Counted from the stretch's first letter, positions 30,540-39,647 are shown. The stretch is 64,000 bases of DNA from Frigidibacter sp037095735 (GCF_037095735.1 NZ_JBAWKD010000008.1:62001-126000), one strand, 5' to 3'. Notes: a model not told the origin generated them from the letters alone. Program-made: numbers and translations.

Positions 30540-31280
30540 TTAGCCCCCGATCAGGGGGCTGGCCACCCGGTCATCCTTCAGCGCGACGCCGGTGGCCCGG
30601 ATCTCGCGCGCCTTGCGGATGAGGAAGGTCAGAAGATCGGTCGCGCGGGCATAGTCCAGCCCGCCCCGGCCGTGGATGTTCGACACGCAGTTGCGGCTGC
30701 TGTCGGGCGCGCCGACCTTCGGGTCCCAGGTCAGGTAGGCCCCCAGGCTGTCCGAGACCGAAAGACCCGGGCGCTCTCCGATCAGGACGAGGCAAAGCGG
30801 TGCCCCCATCGCCGCCGCGATCTCGTCCCCGATCGCGACCCGCCCCTCGCGCGCCAGCGCGATCGGCCCGAAGGTCAGCTCGGGCAAGGCCGCATCCAGC
30901 GCATCGACCATCGCCGCCGCATGGTTCGTCACCGCGAAGGCCGACAGCCCGTCGGCGATCACCACCGCCAGATCGGGGCGCGTGCAGGGAATGCGCGCGA
31001 GGCTGTCTTCCGACAGGCGACGGCCCAGATCGGGGCGGCGGATGTAGGTGTCGCGGTCAGGCGCGCGGCTGTGCAGCTCGATCACCTCGCGCGCGCCCAG
31101 ACCTGCGCGCAGCGCGGCCCAGTCGACCGGCTGGCGGATCGCGTCGCGCGCCTTCGCATGGCTCAGCTGGAAGTCGAGCACCGAGGCCAGCGGCGCCGCC
31201 CCGCCCCGCGCATCAAGACGCACCCGCGCAGGGGTCAGCAGGCGCAGTTTCGGCAGGAAGTCCGGAACATCGCCGCTCAT
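30540..31280 (-). CDS. eutC: Ethanolamine ammonia-lyase small subunit
   Basis: A 246-residue EutC. The family signature runs ARVRLDARGGAAPLASVLDFQLSHAKARDAI near the N-terminus, then RPDLAVVIADGLSAFAV, CLVLIGERPGLSVSDSLGAYLTWDPKVG and the C-terminal SNIHGRGGLDYARATDLL. With EutB it forms the adenosylcobalamin enzyme that converts ethanolamine to acetaldehyde and ammonia. The start overlaps the eutB stop (ATGA). No microcompartment shell genes, eutA reactivase or aldehyde dehydrogenase are in the window. The last codons hold a G/C hairpin (30542-30560) that may terminate the convergent glycosyltransferase operon. Confidence 0.95.
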   Translation of the reverse strand: MSGDVPDFLPKLRLLTPARVRLDARGGAAPLASVLDFQLSHAKARDAIRQPVDWAALRAGLGAREVIELHSRAPDRDTYIRRPDLGRRLSEDSLARIPCTRPDLAVVIADGLSAFAVTNHAAAMVDALDAALPELTFGPIALAREGRVAIGDEIAAAMGAPLCLVLIGERPGLSVSDSLGAYLTWDPKVGAPDSSRNCVSNIHGRGGLDYARATDLLTFLIRKAREIRATGVALKDDRVASPLIGG

Positions 31281-32665
31281 GCCGACAGCCCCATCCGCCG
31301 GGCGAGCCCGCCCAGATCCGGCAGCGCCCGCGGGCCGCCGGCCCCGCCGCCAAGCTGCATCTTCTGCAGCCAGGCTTCGAATTCCGGCGCGGGGCGCAGG
31401 CCGAAGGTGCGGCGCAGCCAGGCCGCGTCCTCGAAGGCGAGGCTCTGGTAGCTCAGCATCACGTCGTCAGCGCCGGGGACGCAGATCACGAAGTTCACGC
31501 CCGCCGCCGCCAGCAGCGTCATCAGTGTGTCCATGTCGTCCTGATCGGCCTCGACATGGTTGGTGTAGCAGACATCCACCCCCATCGGCAGGCCAAGCAG
31601 CTTGCCGCAGAAATGATCCTCGAGCCCGGCGCGGATCACCTGCTTGCCGTCATAGAGATACTCGGGCCCGATGAAGCCCACGACCGTGTTCACGAGGAAC
31701 GGATCGAAGGCGCGGGCGACGCCATAGGCGCGGCATTCCAGCGTCTGCTGGTCGACGCCGTGATGGGCATCGGCCGACAGCGGTGCGCCCTGCCCGGTCT
31801 CGAAATACATCACGTTCCGGCCGACGGTGCCGCGGTTCAGCGCGCGCGCAGCCTCGTTCGCCTCGCCCAGCACCGCAAGATCGACGCCGAAACCGCGGTT
31901 CGCGGCCTCGGTCCCGGCGATCGACTGGAAGGGCAGGTCGACCGGCCCGCCGGCCTCGATGATGCGCAGCGTGTTGGTGACATGGGTCAGCACGCAGCTT
32001 TGCATCGGCATGTCGAATTCCTGCCGCAGCCCGTCGAGCGCCTTCAGGATCTCGGTGCAGTTGCCGATGTTGTCCGAGGCCGGGTTGATCCCGATCACCG
32101 CGTCGCCGGTGCCCTGCAACAGCCCGTCCAGAACCGCGACCGCGATCCCGCGCAGGTCGTCCGCCGGGTGGTTCGGCTGCAGCCGCGTGGACAGGTGCCC
32201 CTTCAGCCCCAGCGTGGTGCGGAAGCGCGAGACGACCTCGGCCTTGCGGGCGACGCCGATCAGGTCCTGGTTGCGCATCAGCTTCGACACCGCCGCCACC
32301 ATCTCGGGCGTGAGCCCGCGCGCAATCCGGGCAAGCGTGCGGGCATCGGCGGCGTCGGACAGGAGCCAGTCGCGCAGGCCCCCCACCGTCATCGCCGCGA
32401 CCGGGGCGTGGGCCGTGGCATCATGGCCGTCGAGGATCAGCCGCGTGACCTCGTCCGTCTCGTAGGGGACGACGACCTCGCTCAGGAACTCGGACAGCGG
32501 CAGGTCGGCCAGCGCATAGCGGGCGGCGACGCGATGCGCCTCGGTCTCGGCGGCCAGCCCCGCCAGCTCGTCGCCCGAGCGGCGCGGGGTCGCGGCGGCC
32601 ATCAGCGCGGCGAGGCTGTCGAAGCGGAAGGTCTCGCCGCCGGCGATGGCGCGATAGGCAGGCAT
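31277..32665 (-). CDS. eutB: Ethanolamine ammonia-lyase large subunit
   Basis: A 462-residue EutB, full length. Visible family blocks are ALADLPLSEFLSEVVVPYE-type N-terminal sequence, LQPNHPADDLRGIAVAVLDGLLQGTGDAVIGINPASDN, then YFETGQGAPLSADAHHGVDQQTLE with the substrate-binding Glu and the FLVNTVVGFIGPEYLYDGKQVIRAGLEDHFCGKLLGLPMG barrel region. It binds substrate and most of the cobalamin. It follows the first kinase-like gene by ten bases and so is part of one long operon running from 42151 to 30540. Confidence 0.96.
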   Translation of the reverse strand: MPAYRAIAGGETFRFDSLAALMAAATPRRSGDELAGLAAETEAHRVAARYALADLPLSEFLSEVVVPYETDEVTRLILDGHDATAHAPVAAMTVGGLRDWLLSDAADARTLARIARGLTPEMVAAVSKLMRNQDLIGVARKAEVVSRFRTTLGLKGHLSTRLQPNHPADDLRGIAVAVLDGLLQGTGDAVIGINPASDNIGNCTEILKALDGLRQEFDMPMQSCVLTHVTNTLRIIEAGGPVDLPFQSIAGTEAANRGFGVDLAVLGEANEAARALNRGTVGRNVMYFETGQGAPLSADAHHGVDQQTLECRAYGVARAFDPFLVNTVVGFIGPEYLYDGKQVIRAGLEDHFCGKLLGLPMGVDVCYTNHVEADQDDMDTLMTLLAAAGVNFVICVPGADDVMLSYQSLAFEDAAWLRRTFGLRPAPEFEAWLQKMQLGGGAGGPRALPDLGGLARRMGLSA

Positions 32666-32675
32666 GGCTGTCTCC

Positions 32676-33611
32676 TCAGGCGTTGCGCAGATGCGTGGCC
32701 CAGGACGGGTCGCCCGTGATCGTGCGGAACCGCATCAGCTTCCACATCCCATACTTGTGGAAGTCGAAGTCAAGATGCGAGACCTTCAGCTGCACCATCG
32801 ACCACGCAGCCCATTTCACGTCGGCCAGCGCCTTGTGAATGGTCACCCGCGCCACAAGCTGCGGCGTGACGCGACCGAAATACTCCTCGATCAGTTCGGC
32901 CTCCTGCTCGGGGGTGAAGAACATCTCGCCGAACCAGATGCCCAGATCGTAGCACCGGTCGTTCATCGAGGCGTATTCGTAATCGATCAGCATCACCGAG
33001 CCGTCGGCGCCGATCATGAAGTTCCCCGGCATCGGGTCGTTGAACGAGGGCACGAGGTCGAGGCCGGAGGCCATCAGCGCCTGCCGCGCCATGCGGTCGT
33101 TCAGCGCGATCCAGTCCGCGTCGCGCGGCTGCGGCGCGCCCAGCATCGCCATCTGCCCGTGATGCTCGTCGATCATGTCGAAGACCGTCTTCGTCAGGCC
33201 CAGCGCCGGCAGGGCATGCATCCTCCGGTAGGCCGCGATCGCCGCCACCCGCTTGTCGCGTTCGGCGAAGTCGGAATGGGTCGAGGGGCGGCGGTCGGGG
33301 ATGAAGTCGTTGATCTCGATCCCGCGGTGGGCGAGATCGTCATAGACCATCGGCCCCAGCCCGGCGGCCGCGGCCTTCTTCGAGGCATCCATCGCCGCGA
33401 CCCGGTCAATGAACATCTCGGTGCCGTTGCCCGGCAGCTTGACGAAATACTCCGCCCCCGCTGCAAGTCTGACGCGCCAGTTCGAATTCGAGATCCCGCC
33501 CGAGACCGGGGCATAGCGCGCGCCCTGCCCGCCCGCGAACAGCGGCGCCTCGAGGATCGCGGCTTCCAGCGCGGCTTCTTCGGCTGCCGCGGCCTGACCG
33601 AGCGTCTTCAT
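32676..33611 (-). CDS. Choline/ethanolamine-kinase-like phosphotransferase 1
   Basis: A 311-residue protein-kinase-like phosphotransferase. N-lobe: APVSGGISNSNWRVRLA and YFVKLPGNGTEMFIDR with a nucleotide-binding Lys (K58), as in choline kinases. C-lobe: the catalytic-loop segment is FNDPMPGNFM (residues 190-199), where Asp192 and Asn197 are kept but the usual His is Phe; the metal site is LIDYEYASMNDRCYDLG. Bacterial relatives phosphorylate choline, ethanolamine or amino sugars. Beside eutB, ethanolamine or an ethanolamine-containing compound is the natural guess (inference). ATG at 33611 overlaps the preceding stop. Confidence 0.82.
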   Translation of the reverse strand: MKTLGQAAAAEEAALEAAILEAPLFAGGQGARYAPVSGGISNSNWRVRLAAGAEYFVKLPGNGTEMFIDRVAAMDASKKAAAAGLGPMVYDDLAHRGIEINDFIPDRRPSTHSDFAERDKRVAAIAAYRRMHALPALGLTKTVFDMIDEHHGQMAMLGAPQPRDADWIALNDRMARQALMASGLDLVPSFNDPMPGNFMIGADGSVMLIDYEYASMNDRCYDLGIWFGEMFFTPEQEAELIEEYFGRVTPQLVARVTIHKALADVKWAAWSMVQLKVSHLDFDFHKYGMWKLMRFRTITGDPSWATHLRNA

Positions 33612-34573
33612 GCCTGCCCCCCGGCGCTGCGCACCTTCTCTTCGAACTGCGGATGGCGCAGGCCAAGGCGCGCGCGCATGATCCGCCATTCGGAATATTT
33701 CAGCCACTCCACCGCCCCGCGGACCGAGCCCACGCCGCTGACCCGCGCCCAGAGGCAGTGCATCACGTCGTCGACGATCGACCAGAGCCGCGCCCGCGCG
33801 AAGCCCGCCGGCTCGAAGGCACCCATGTAGGCGGCGGCAGGGGCGATCATGTCGGCCTCGAAATCGGTGATCTCGGCCAGCAGGACCCCAAGGTCGTACA
33901 TCGGGTCGTTCTGCCCGGCCCGGTCGAAATCGACCAGCAGCACCGCGGCATCGGGCCCGACCAGCAGGTTCGAGGCAGAACCGTCGTTGCGGCAGGGCAC
34001 CGTCGGCGCGGCCGCCAGCGGCGCGCGCAGCGGTTCGAGCAGCGCCATGACCCAGCCGATGTCCTGCGGCAGCGCCACGCCCGACGCGCGCGCCCGGTCC
34101 AGAAGCGCGTCGATCTGCGCGAAGGCGTCGAAACGCGTGCCCAGCGCCGGCAGCGCATGCAGGCGGCGCAGCGCGGCCAGCACCGCGCCGACCACCGCCG
34201 GGTCCTGCAGGTGCGACTGCCGCGCCGCGGTCCAGGCGGTGCCGGGATCGCGCATCAGGATCGCCCCCTCTGCCGCGTCCGACCACAGCACCTCGGGCGC
34301 GATGCCTTCGGCCCCGGCGGCGGTGGCCAGCGCCATCGCCGCCGTCAGGTCGAAGCCCGTGCGCATCTCGGGATGCATCACCTTCAGGAACAGCGGCCCC
34401 TCGGGCGCATCGATCCGCAAGCTGCGGCTTTCCAGCGCCAGATAGCTGGGCGAGGCCAGCGCGGCGGGTCCGGCCACCGCCGGCGCCGCCGCCAGATCGG
34501 GCCGGGCGCCGGCGAGACAGACGGCGAGCGCCGCGTCCGAGACGAGCGCCCCGGTTATCCGGCCACCGCTCAT
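33608..34573 (-). CDS. Choline/ethanolamine-kinase-like phosphotransferase 2
   Basis: A 321-residue phosphotransferase of the same superfamily as its neighbour but divergent. The N-lobe Lys is in LFLKVMHPEMRTGFD (K64); the catalytic-loop segment is CRNDGSASNLL with Asp197 and Asn202, again lacking His (Arg at that place); the metal Asp215 is in VLLVDFDRAGQNDPMYDLG. Both neighbours start within the previous stop codon, so the two kinases are made in a fixed ratio and may form a heteromer (inference). Substrate unknown. Confidence 0.78.
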   Translation of the reverse strand: MSGGRITGALVSDAALAVCLAGARPDLAAAPAVAGPAALASPSYLALESRSLRIDAPEGPLFLKVMHPEMRTGFDLTAAMALATAAGAEGIAPEVLWSDAAEGAILMRDPGTAWTAARQSHLQDPAVVGAVLAALRRLHALPALGTRFDAFAQIDALLDRARASGVALPQDIGWVMALLEPLRAPLAAAPTVPCRNDGSASNLLVGPDAAVLLVDFDRAGQNDPMYDLGVLLAEITDFEADMIAPAAAYMGAFEPAGFARARLWSIVDDVMHCLWARVSGVGSVRGAVEWLKYSEWRIMRARLGLRHPQFEEKVRSAGGQA

Positions 34574-35850
34574 CCTGCCACCGCGCGGTCCAGATCCGCC
34601 TTGGCCACGTCGATGCGGCGGATCATCTCGACCAGCACGTTGCCGCCGGCCGCCAGATCCTCGGGCGAGGTGTATTCGTCGTAGCGATGGATCACGCCGC
34701 CGACGCTGGGCACGGCGACCACGATCGCCGGGCAGCGGGTCAGCACCGGGATCGCGTCATGGCCGCCGATGGTGTCGATGCGGATCCGCGGCAGGCCGAA
34801 GCCGTCTGCCGCCTCTTCCGCCAGCTGCACCAGCCGCGCGTCGAACCGGCCCGCGGGCCGGCGGTCGATCGAGACGATCTCGCCCGTGACCGCGGCCTTC
34901 TCCATCAGCGCCGGCAGCGCCGCCTTCAACCCGGCCTCGGCCCAGTCGAGCGTCGCGGCCTCGGGCGCGCGCAGCTCTCCGAAGAGGATCGCCTTGCCCG
35001 GCACGATGTTGGGCGAGTTCGGCGAGATGTCGACGCGCGCGACCGAGGTGTAGAGCGTGTCGGGCGCGGTGTCGGCGAGGCGCTTCACCTCGGCGATGAT
35101 GTAGGCCGCGCCCAGCACCGCGTCGTGGCGGTCCTCCATCGGGGTGGGGCCGGTGTGGTTCTGCTGGCCGGTGACTTCCATGCGCACCTTCAGCGCGCCC
35201 CAGTGGCGGATGAAGGGTGCGATGCGGGCCCCGGCCTTCTCCATCTTGTCGTCACCCTCGATGTGGATCTCGAGATAGACATCCGGGATCCCGACGACGT
35301 CGGTCCCGGCATAGCCGGTGCGCTTCAGTTCGTCGCCGACGCTGCGCCCCTCGCGGTCGCAGCGCGCCAGCGCGAAATCAAGCTCGAGCTGCCCGGCGAA
35401 GACGGAAGAGCCCAGCAGCGAGGGCTGGAACCGCGCGCCCTCCTCACTCATCCAGTCGGCGATGACGAAGGTGCAGTTCGGCGCGGTTCCGCGGGCGGTG
35501 CAGTCGGCGCGGTAGCTTTCGATCGCGGCCAGCGCCGCCATCACCCCATAGGCCCCGTCGAAGCGCCCGGCCAACGGCTGGCTGTCGATATGCGAGCCGA
35601 TCATGATCACCGGCGCGTCGGGACCGGCCAGCTCGATCCGGCCGAAGAGGTTGCCGATGGCATCGACCAGCACCGTGTAGCCCTTGGCGCGCATCTCGTC
35701 GGCGAACCATTTGCGGGCGTCGCGGTGCTCGTCGGTCAGGGCCATGCGGTCGACGCCGCCCATCGGGGTCGCGCCGAAGTCCGAAACGCGCTGCATCAGC
35801 GTCTCGAAGAAGGCGGCATCGAAGGCGGGGCGGATCAGGGTGTCAGGCAT
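34570..35850 (-). CDS. M20-family amidohydrolase (hydantoinase/carbamoylase type)
   Basis: A 426-residue metallo-amidase of the M20 hydantoinase/carbamoylase group (N-carbamoyl-amino acid hydrolase, allantoate amidohydrolase). Motifs: MIGSHIDSQPLAGRFDGAYGVMAAL with the metal His and Asp, ADWMSEEGARFQPSLLGSSVF with the catalytic Glu pair, LEIHIEGDDKMEKAG, and the dimer-domain VTGQQNHTGPTPMEDRHDA. The C-terminal metal His is in GGVIHRYDEYTSPEDLAAG. Embedded between the ABC importer and the kinases of the eut cluster, it probably cleaves an amide or carbamoyl group from the imported substrate. The exact substrate is not deducible. Its start overlaps the ABC ATPase gene by eight bases. Confidence 0.87.
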   Translation of the reverse strand: MPDTLIRPAFDAAFFETLMQRVSDFGATPMGGVDRMALTDEHRDARKWFADEMRAKGYTVLVDAIGNLFGRIELAGPDAPVIMIGSHIDSQPLAGRFDGAYGVMAALAAIESYRADCTARGTAPNCTFVIADWMSEEGARFQPSLLGSSVFAGQLELDFALARCDREGRSVGDELKRTGYAGTDVVGIPDVYLEIHIEGDDKMEKAGARIAPFIRHWGALKVRMEVTGQQNHTGPTPMEDRHDAVLGAAYIIAEVKRLADTAPDTLYTSVARVDISPNSPNIVPGKAILFGELRAPEAATLDWAEAGLKAALPALMEKAAVTGEIVSIDRRPAGRFDARLVQLAEEAADGFGLPRIRIDTIGGHDAIPVLTRCPAIVVAVPSVGGVIHRYDEYTSPEDLAAGGNVLVEMIRRIDVAKADLDRAVAG

Positions 35851-37687
35851 CGGTCGTCTCCGGCGTCGTCGCGGTCAGGCCGGTAAAATCCGGCGCGGGG
35901 GTCAGGAAGCAGGCGGCCAGCGCACGCCCGCCGCGGGTGGTGAGGCCCGGGTTCTCGGTCCGGCAGCGCGCGAAGGCCTGCGGGCAGCGGCTGGCGAAGG
36001 CGCAGCCCGGCGGCAGGTCGATCGGGCTTGCCGGCTCGCCTTCCAGCAGGCAGTCCTTCGGGTCATAGCGCCGGGTCTCGAGCGTCGGCGCGGCGGACAG
36101 CAGCGCGCGGCTGTAGGGATGGCCCGGGTCGAAGAACAGCCGCTCGTTCGGGGCGACCTCGACCGTCTCGCCCAGATACATCACCGCGATGCGCGAACAG
36201 ACGCGCCGCACCATCGCCAGATCGTGCGAGATGAAGATGTAGGTGAAGCCATGCTGGGCCTGCAGCTTCTCGAACAGGTCCAGCAACTTGCCCTGCTCGG
36301 TCTGGTCCAGCGCCGACAGCGTCTCGTCCATGATCAGAAGCCGCGGTTCAAGCACCATCGCCCGCCCCACGTTCAGCCGCTGGCGCTGCCCTGCCGACAG
36401 GCCGGTCGGCAGCTCGTCATACAGGGCCTCGGGCAGGCCGACCTCGTGCATCACCGCCCGCGCCCGCTCGCGCCGCTCGGCCCGGTTGCCGATGCTGTGG
36501 ATCTTCAGCGGCTCTTCCAAAATCGCGCCGATCGAGCTTTGCGGCGGCAGCGAGCCGTAGGGGTCCTGCAGCACCAGCTGGAAGCGGCGGCGCAGGGCGC
36601 GCAGCCGCGCGGGGCTGGCCGACCCGACGTCCTCGCCCTCGAACAGGATCTTGCCGGCATCGGGCCGCTCCAGCCCGGTCAGCAGCCGCATCAGCGAGGA
36701 CTTGCCGCAGCCCGACTCGCCCACCAGCCCGAAGTTGTCGCCCTGAAAGACGTCGAACTCGACATTGCGCACCGCCTGCACGACCGAGGTGCCGCCCTGT
36801 GCCCGGTTGCGGGCCGAATAGGACTTGGCCACGCCCTTCACCGACATGATCGGACGCGGGGTCTCGCGCTCTTCGGGGCGCGCGGCGGTCGAGGGATCCC
36901 AAAGCTTCGGCAGCTCGTTGATCAGCTGGCGGGTGTAGGGATGCGCCGGCGCGCGGACCAGCGCCTGCGGGGTCTGGCGCTCGACCACCCGCCCGCGGTT
37001 CAGGACCAGCACCTCGTCCGAGGCGTCGCAGGCCACCGGCAGCGACGAGCAGATGAACAGCACCGCCGTGTCGAAGCTGGTGGTCAGCTCGCGCATCAGC
37101 TTGAGGATCTGCGCGGCCACCGTCACGTCGAGCGGCTGGGTGATGTTGTCGGCGATCAGCAGCGCGGGGTCCGAGATCAGCGCGTCGACGATCATCGCGC
37201 GCTGCATCATGCCGCCGGAATACTGGAACGGGTATTCGTGGAACCGGGTCTTGGCCGAGGGGATGCGCACCGCGTCCAGCAGTTCGACCGCCTTCTTCCG
37301 TGCGGCCTCGACCGAGGTTTCGGGGCGCACCGCGCGCAGCTTTTCCACCAACTGCGCGCCCACCGTCATCGTCGGATCCAGCGCGCCGGCCGGGTTGCCG
37401 CCGACATAGGCGATCTCACGCCCGGCAAGGCTGCGGGCATGGGCCGGATCGGTCAGCAGGTCGCGGCCGCGGAAGCGCACCTGCCCACCGGTCACCGCCA
37501 GCGGCGGCGCCAGCCAGCTGGCCAGCGTCTTGGCCAGCACGGTCTTGCCCGCGCCGCTTTCGCCGATCACCGACAGGATCCGGCACGGAGCGAGGTCGAA
37601 GCTGACCTCTTGCAGCACCGGGCGCATCCCGCCCGGGCCGGCAACACCGACCGAGAGGTCCGAAACCTGAAGCAGGGCAGTGTCCAT
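35843..37687 (-). CDS. Oligopeptide-type ABC transporter, fused double ATPase
   Basis: A 614-residue fusion of DppD-like and DppF-like nucleotide-binding domains. Domain 1: Walker A GESGAGKT at residues 42-49 and signature YSGGMMQRAM, but Walker B reads LLIADNITQPLDVT (catalytic Glu replaced by Asn) and the switch His is missing (VLFICSSLPVA). Domain 2: Walker A GESGCGKSS, signature LSAGQRQRLNVGRAM, intact Walker B LLIMDETLSALD and switch His in ISHDLAMV, then the DppF C-terminal oligopeptide-binding extension with Cys residues (GCAFASRCPQAFARC). Only one of the two sites is therefore expected to hydrolyse ATP efficiently. The start ATG overlaps the preceding permease stop. Confidence 0.9.
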   Translation of the reverse strand: MDTALLQVSDLSVGVAGPGGMRPVLQEVSFDLAPCRILSVIGESGAGKTVLAKTLASWLAPPLAVTGGQVRFRGRDLLTDPAHARSLAGREIAYVGGNPAGALDPTMTVGAQLVEKLRAVRPETSVEAARKKAVELLDAVRIPSAKTRFHEYPFQYSGGMMQRAMIVDALISDPALLIADNITQPLDVTVAAQILKLMRELTTSFDTAVLFICSSLPVACDASDEVLVLNRGRVVERQTPQALVRAPAHPYTRQLINELPKLWDPSTAARPEERETPRPIMSVKGVAKSYSARNRAQGGTSVVQAVRNVEFDVFQGDNFGLVGESGCGKSSLMRLLTGLERPDAGKILFEGEDVGSASPARLRALRRRFQLVLQDPYGSLPPQSSIGAILEEPLKIHSIGNRAERRERARAVMHEVGLPEALYDELPTGLSAGQRQRLNVGRAMVLEPRLLIMDETLSALDQTEQGKLLDLFEKLQAQHGFTYIFISHDLAMVRRVCSRIAVMYLGETVEVAPNERLFFDPGHPYSRALLSAAPTLETRRYDPKDCLLEGEPASPIDLPPGCAFASRCPQAFARCRTENPGLTTRGGRALAACFLTPAPDFTGLTATTPETTDA

Positions 37688-38598
37688 CAGGCGCCTCCGT
37701 AGACCGTGTTGCGGGCGCGTTCGAGCGAGGCACCCATCAGGTTGATGCTGCCGAGGGTCAGGAACAGGAACACCCCGGGCATGGTGGCGATCCACCAAGC
37801 GTTCAGCAGGTATTTCCGGCCATCGGCGATGATGTTGCCGAAGGTCGGCGTCGGCGGCTGCACGCCAAGGCCGAGAAAGCCCAGCACGCTTTCGAAGATC
37901 ATCATCCGCGCCACGTCCAGCACCGCGACGAAGGCCATCGGCGGCAGCACCAGCGGCAGAAGCAGCAGGAACATGATCCGGAAGTCGGTCGCCCCCAGCA
38001 CCATCGCGCCGCGGACGTATTCCTTCTTGCGCTCGGCCATGATGGTCGAGCGCATGACCCGGGCGTAGACCGGCCAGCCGGCCAGCCCCAGCACCAAGAT
38101 GATCGAGGGGATCGTCGGGCGCGAGACCCCGAGGATGGTGATCGCGAGGATGATCATCGGGATCGACAGCTGCGCGTCGGTCAGGCGCATCAGCACCGTG
38201 TCGATCGACTTGCCGTAATAGCCCGCGACCAGCCCGATCAGTGCGCCGACCGCCAGCATCAGCACGGTGGTCGTCAGCCCGATCAGCAGCGAATAGCGCA
38301 GACCGACGAGGCTGCGGGCCAGCATGTCGCGGCCCAGCTGGTCGGTGCCCAGCGGATGCGCCCATGTCCAGCCCTCGCCCAGGAACACCGGCGGCATCAG
38401 CTTGTCGCGGATCGCCATCTTCGTCGGGTCAATGCCGCTCAGCGGCGGGTAGAGCAGTGCCGCGAACAGCAGCACCAGGAAGACCGCCAGGCCGATACGG
38501 AACTCGACCGAGGCGAAGGCCAGCCGCCAGATCCGCGAGGACACGGTCTTGCCGCGGGCACGGGCGGGCGCAGTGGATGCGAGATCGATGCTGGTCAT
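37687..38598 (-). CDS. Oligopeptide-type ABC permease (DppC-like)
   Basis: A 303-residue inner-membrane permease with an N-terminal helix (FRIGLAVFLVLLFAALLYP) and five more helices. The EAA loop is GLAGWPVYARVMRSTIMAERKKEYVRGAMVLGATDFRIM, which docks with the ATPase. The N-terminal OppC_N segment carries the HPLGTDQLGRDMLARSLVGLRYSL box. It pairs with the DppB-like permease, whose stop codon region abuts its start. Confidence 0.93.
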   Translation of the reverse strand: MTSIDLASTAPARARGKTVSSRIWRLAFASVEFRIGLAVFLVLLFAALLYPPLSGIDPTKMAIRDKLMPPVFLGEGWTWAHPLGTDQLGRDMLARSLVGLRYSLLIGLTTTVLMLAVGALIGLVAGYYGKSIDTVLMRLTDAQLSIPMIILAITILGVSRPTIPSIILVLGLAGWPVYARVMRSTIMAERKKEYVRGAMVLGATDFRIMFLLLLPLVLPPMAFVAVLDVARMMIFESVLGFLGLGVQPPTPTFGNIIADGRKYLLNAWWIATMPGVFLFLTLGSINLMGASLERARNTVYGGA

Positions 38599-39578
38599 CA
38601 GTACTCGAGCCTCGGGTCGATGAGGGTGGAGAGAAGATCGACGACGATGTTGATCAGCACGAAGGCCGCCGCCGTCACGATGGCGATGCCCTGGATCAGC
38701 GGGAAATCGCGCTGCATCACGGCGTTGATGGTCAGCAGGCCAAGGCCGGGGTAGTCGAAGATGAACTCGACGACGAGCACGCCGCCCAGCAGCATCGAGA
38801 ACTGCACCCCCAGCAGGTTCAGCAGCGGAACGGCCGCGTTCTTGACCCCGTGGCGGAAGACGATCTGGTTGCGCGACAGGCCGCGGACGGCGGCGATGCC
38901 GATGAAGCTCTGGCCCATGATCCCGGCGACCGAGACGGTCAGGGTGCGGATGATGAAGGGGGCCATCTCGATCGCCAGCACGAAGGCGGGCAGGATCGTG
39001 TAGGCAAAGCCGTTGTAGCCGATGGCCGGCACCAGCTTCAGCTTCACCGACAGCAGCAGCGCCAGCACGATCCCCAGCCAGAAGTTCGGCAGCGACACGA
39101 AGATCGACGAGCAGTAAAGCGCGATGCGGTCCGGCCAGCGGCCCTGGTTCAGCCCGCCCCAGACCCCGATCGGGATCGCGATGACCAGCGCGAAGACCAT
39201 CGCCAGCACTGCCAGCTGGATCGTCTTCGGCGCGGTGTCGGCGATCAGGTCCAGCACCCGCGCGCGTTCCGAGCGCGTGGTGTCGTTGTAGCTCGATCCC
39301 CCCACCGCGGCGCCGTTGGCCGGGCGCACGAAGGACTGGCCGAGGTCGCCCTGCACCACGCCGCCGATGTAGCGGCCGAACTGCACGTAGATCGGGTCGC
39401 GCAGCCCCATCTCGGTCGCGATCTGCTCGATCAGCGCCTCGGGCGCCATGCCGCCGGCCATCAGGCGCACCGGGTCGCCGGGCACCACGCGCAGCAGCGT
39501 GAAGATCAGCGCCGAGACCAGGAAGACGATCAGCGCCCCCTGCGCAAGGCGGCGGGCGAGGAACCGCATCACGAACAT
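38598..39578 (-). CDS. Oligopeptide-type ABC permease (DppB-like)
   Basis: A 326-residue permease of the DppB/OppB type: the first helix ALIVFLVSALIFTLLRVVPGDPV with the usual PGDP, the periplasmic GLRDPIYVQFGRYIGGVVQGDLGQS segment, and the EAA-like loop GQSFIGIAAVRGLSRNQIVFRHGVKNA. Length and topology are ordinary. It follows the substrate-binding protein gene after 122 bases containing a strong hairpin, so its expression is probably lower than that of the binding protein. Confidence 0.93.
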   Translation of the reverse strand: MFVMRFLARRLAQGALIVFLVSALIFTLLRVVPGDPVRLMAGGMAPEALIEQIATEMGLRDPIYVQFGRYIGGVVQGDLGQSFVRPANGAAVGGSSYNDTTRSERARVLDLIADTAPKTIQLAVLAMVFALVIAIPIGVWGGLNQGRWPDRIALYCSSIFVSLPNFWLGIVLALLLSVKLKLVPAIGYNGFAYTILPAFVLAIEMAPFIIRTLTVSVAGIMGQSFIGIAAVRGLSRNQIVFRHGVKNAAVPLLNLLGVQFSMLLGGVLVVEFIFDYPGLGLLTINAVMQRDFPLIQGIAIVTAAAFVLINIVVDLLSTLIDPRLEY

Positions 39579-39612
39579 TGCAGACAGACCTCTCTGGCTT
39601 CAGGCGGACAGG

Positions 39613-39647
39613 GCGCGCCCCCCGGGCGGATGCGGCGGGGGACGCGC
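39613..39647 (-). terminator. Hairpin after the binding-protein gene (attenuator or mRNA stabiliser)
   Basis: A 12-bp stem (39613-39624 with 39636-39647, one G-U pair) without a clear T-tract, between the solute-binding protein gene and its permease genes. Such hairpins commonly protect the binding-protein mRNA or stop part of the transcription. Confidence 0.55.
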
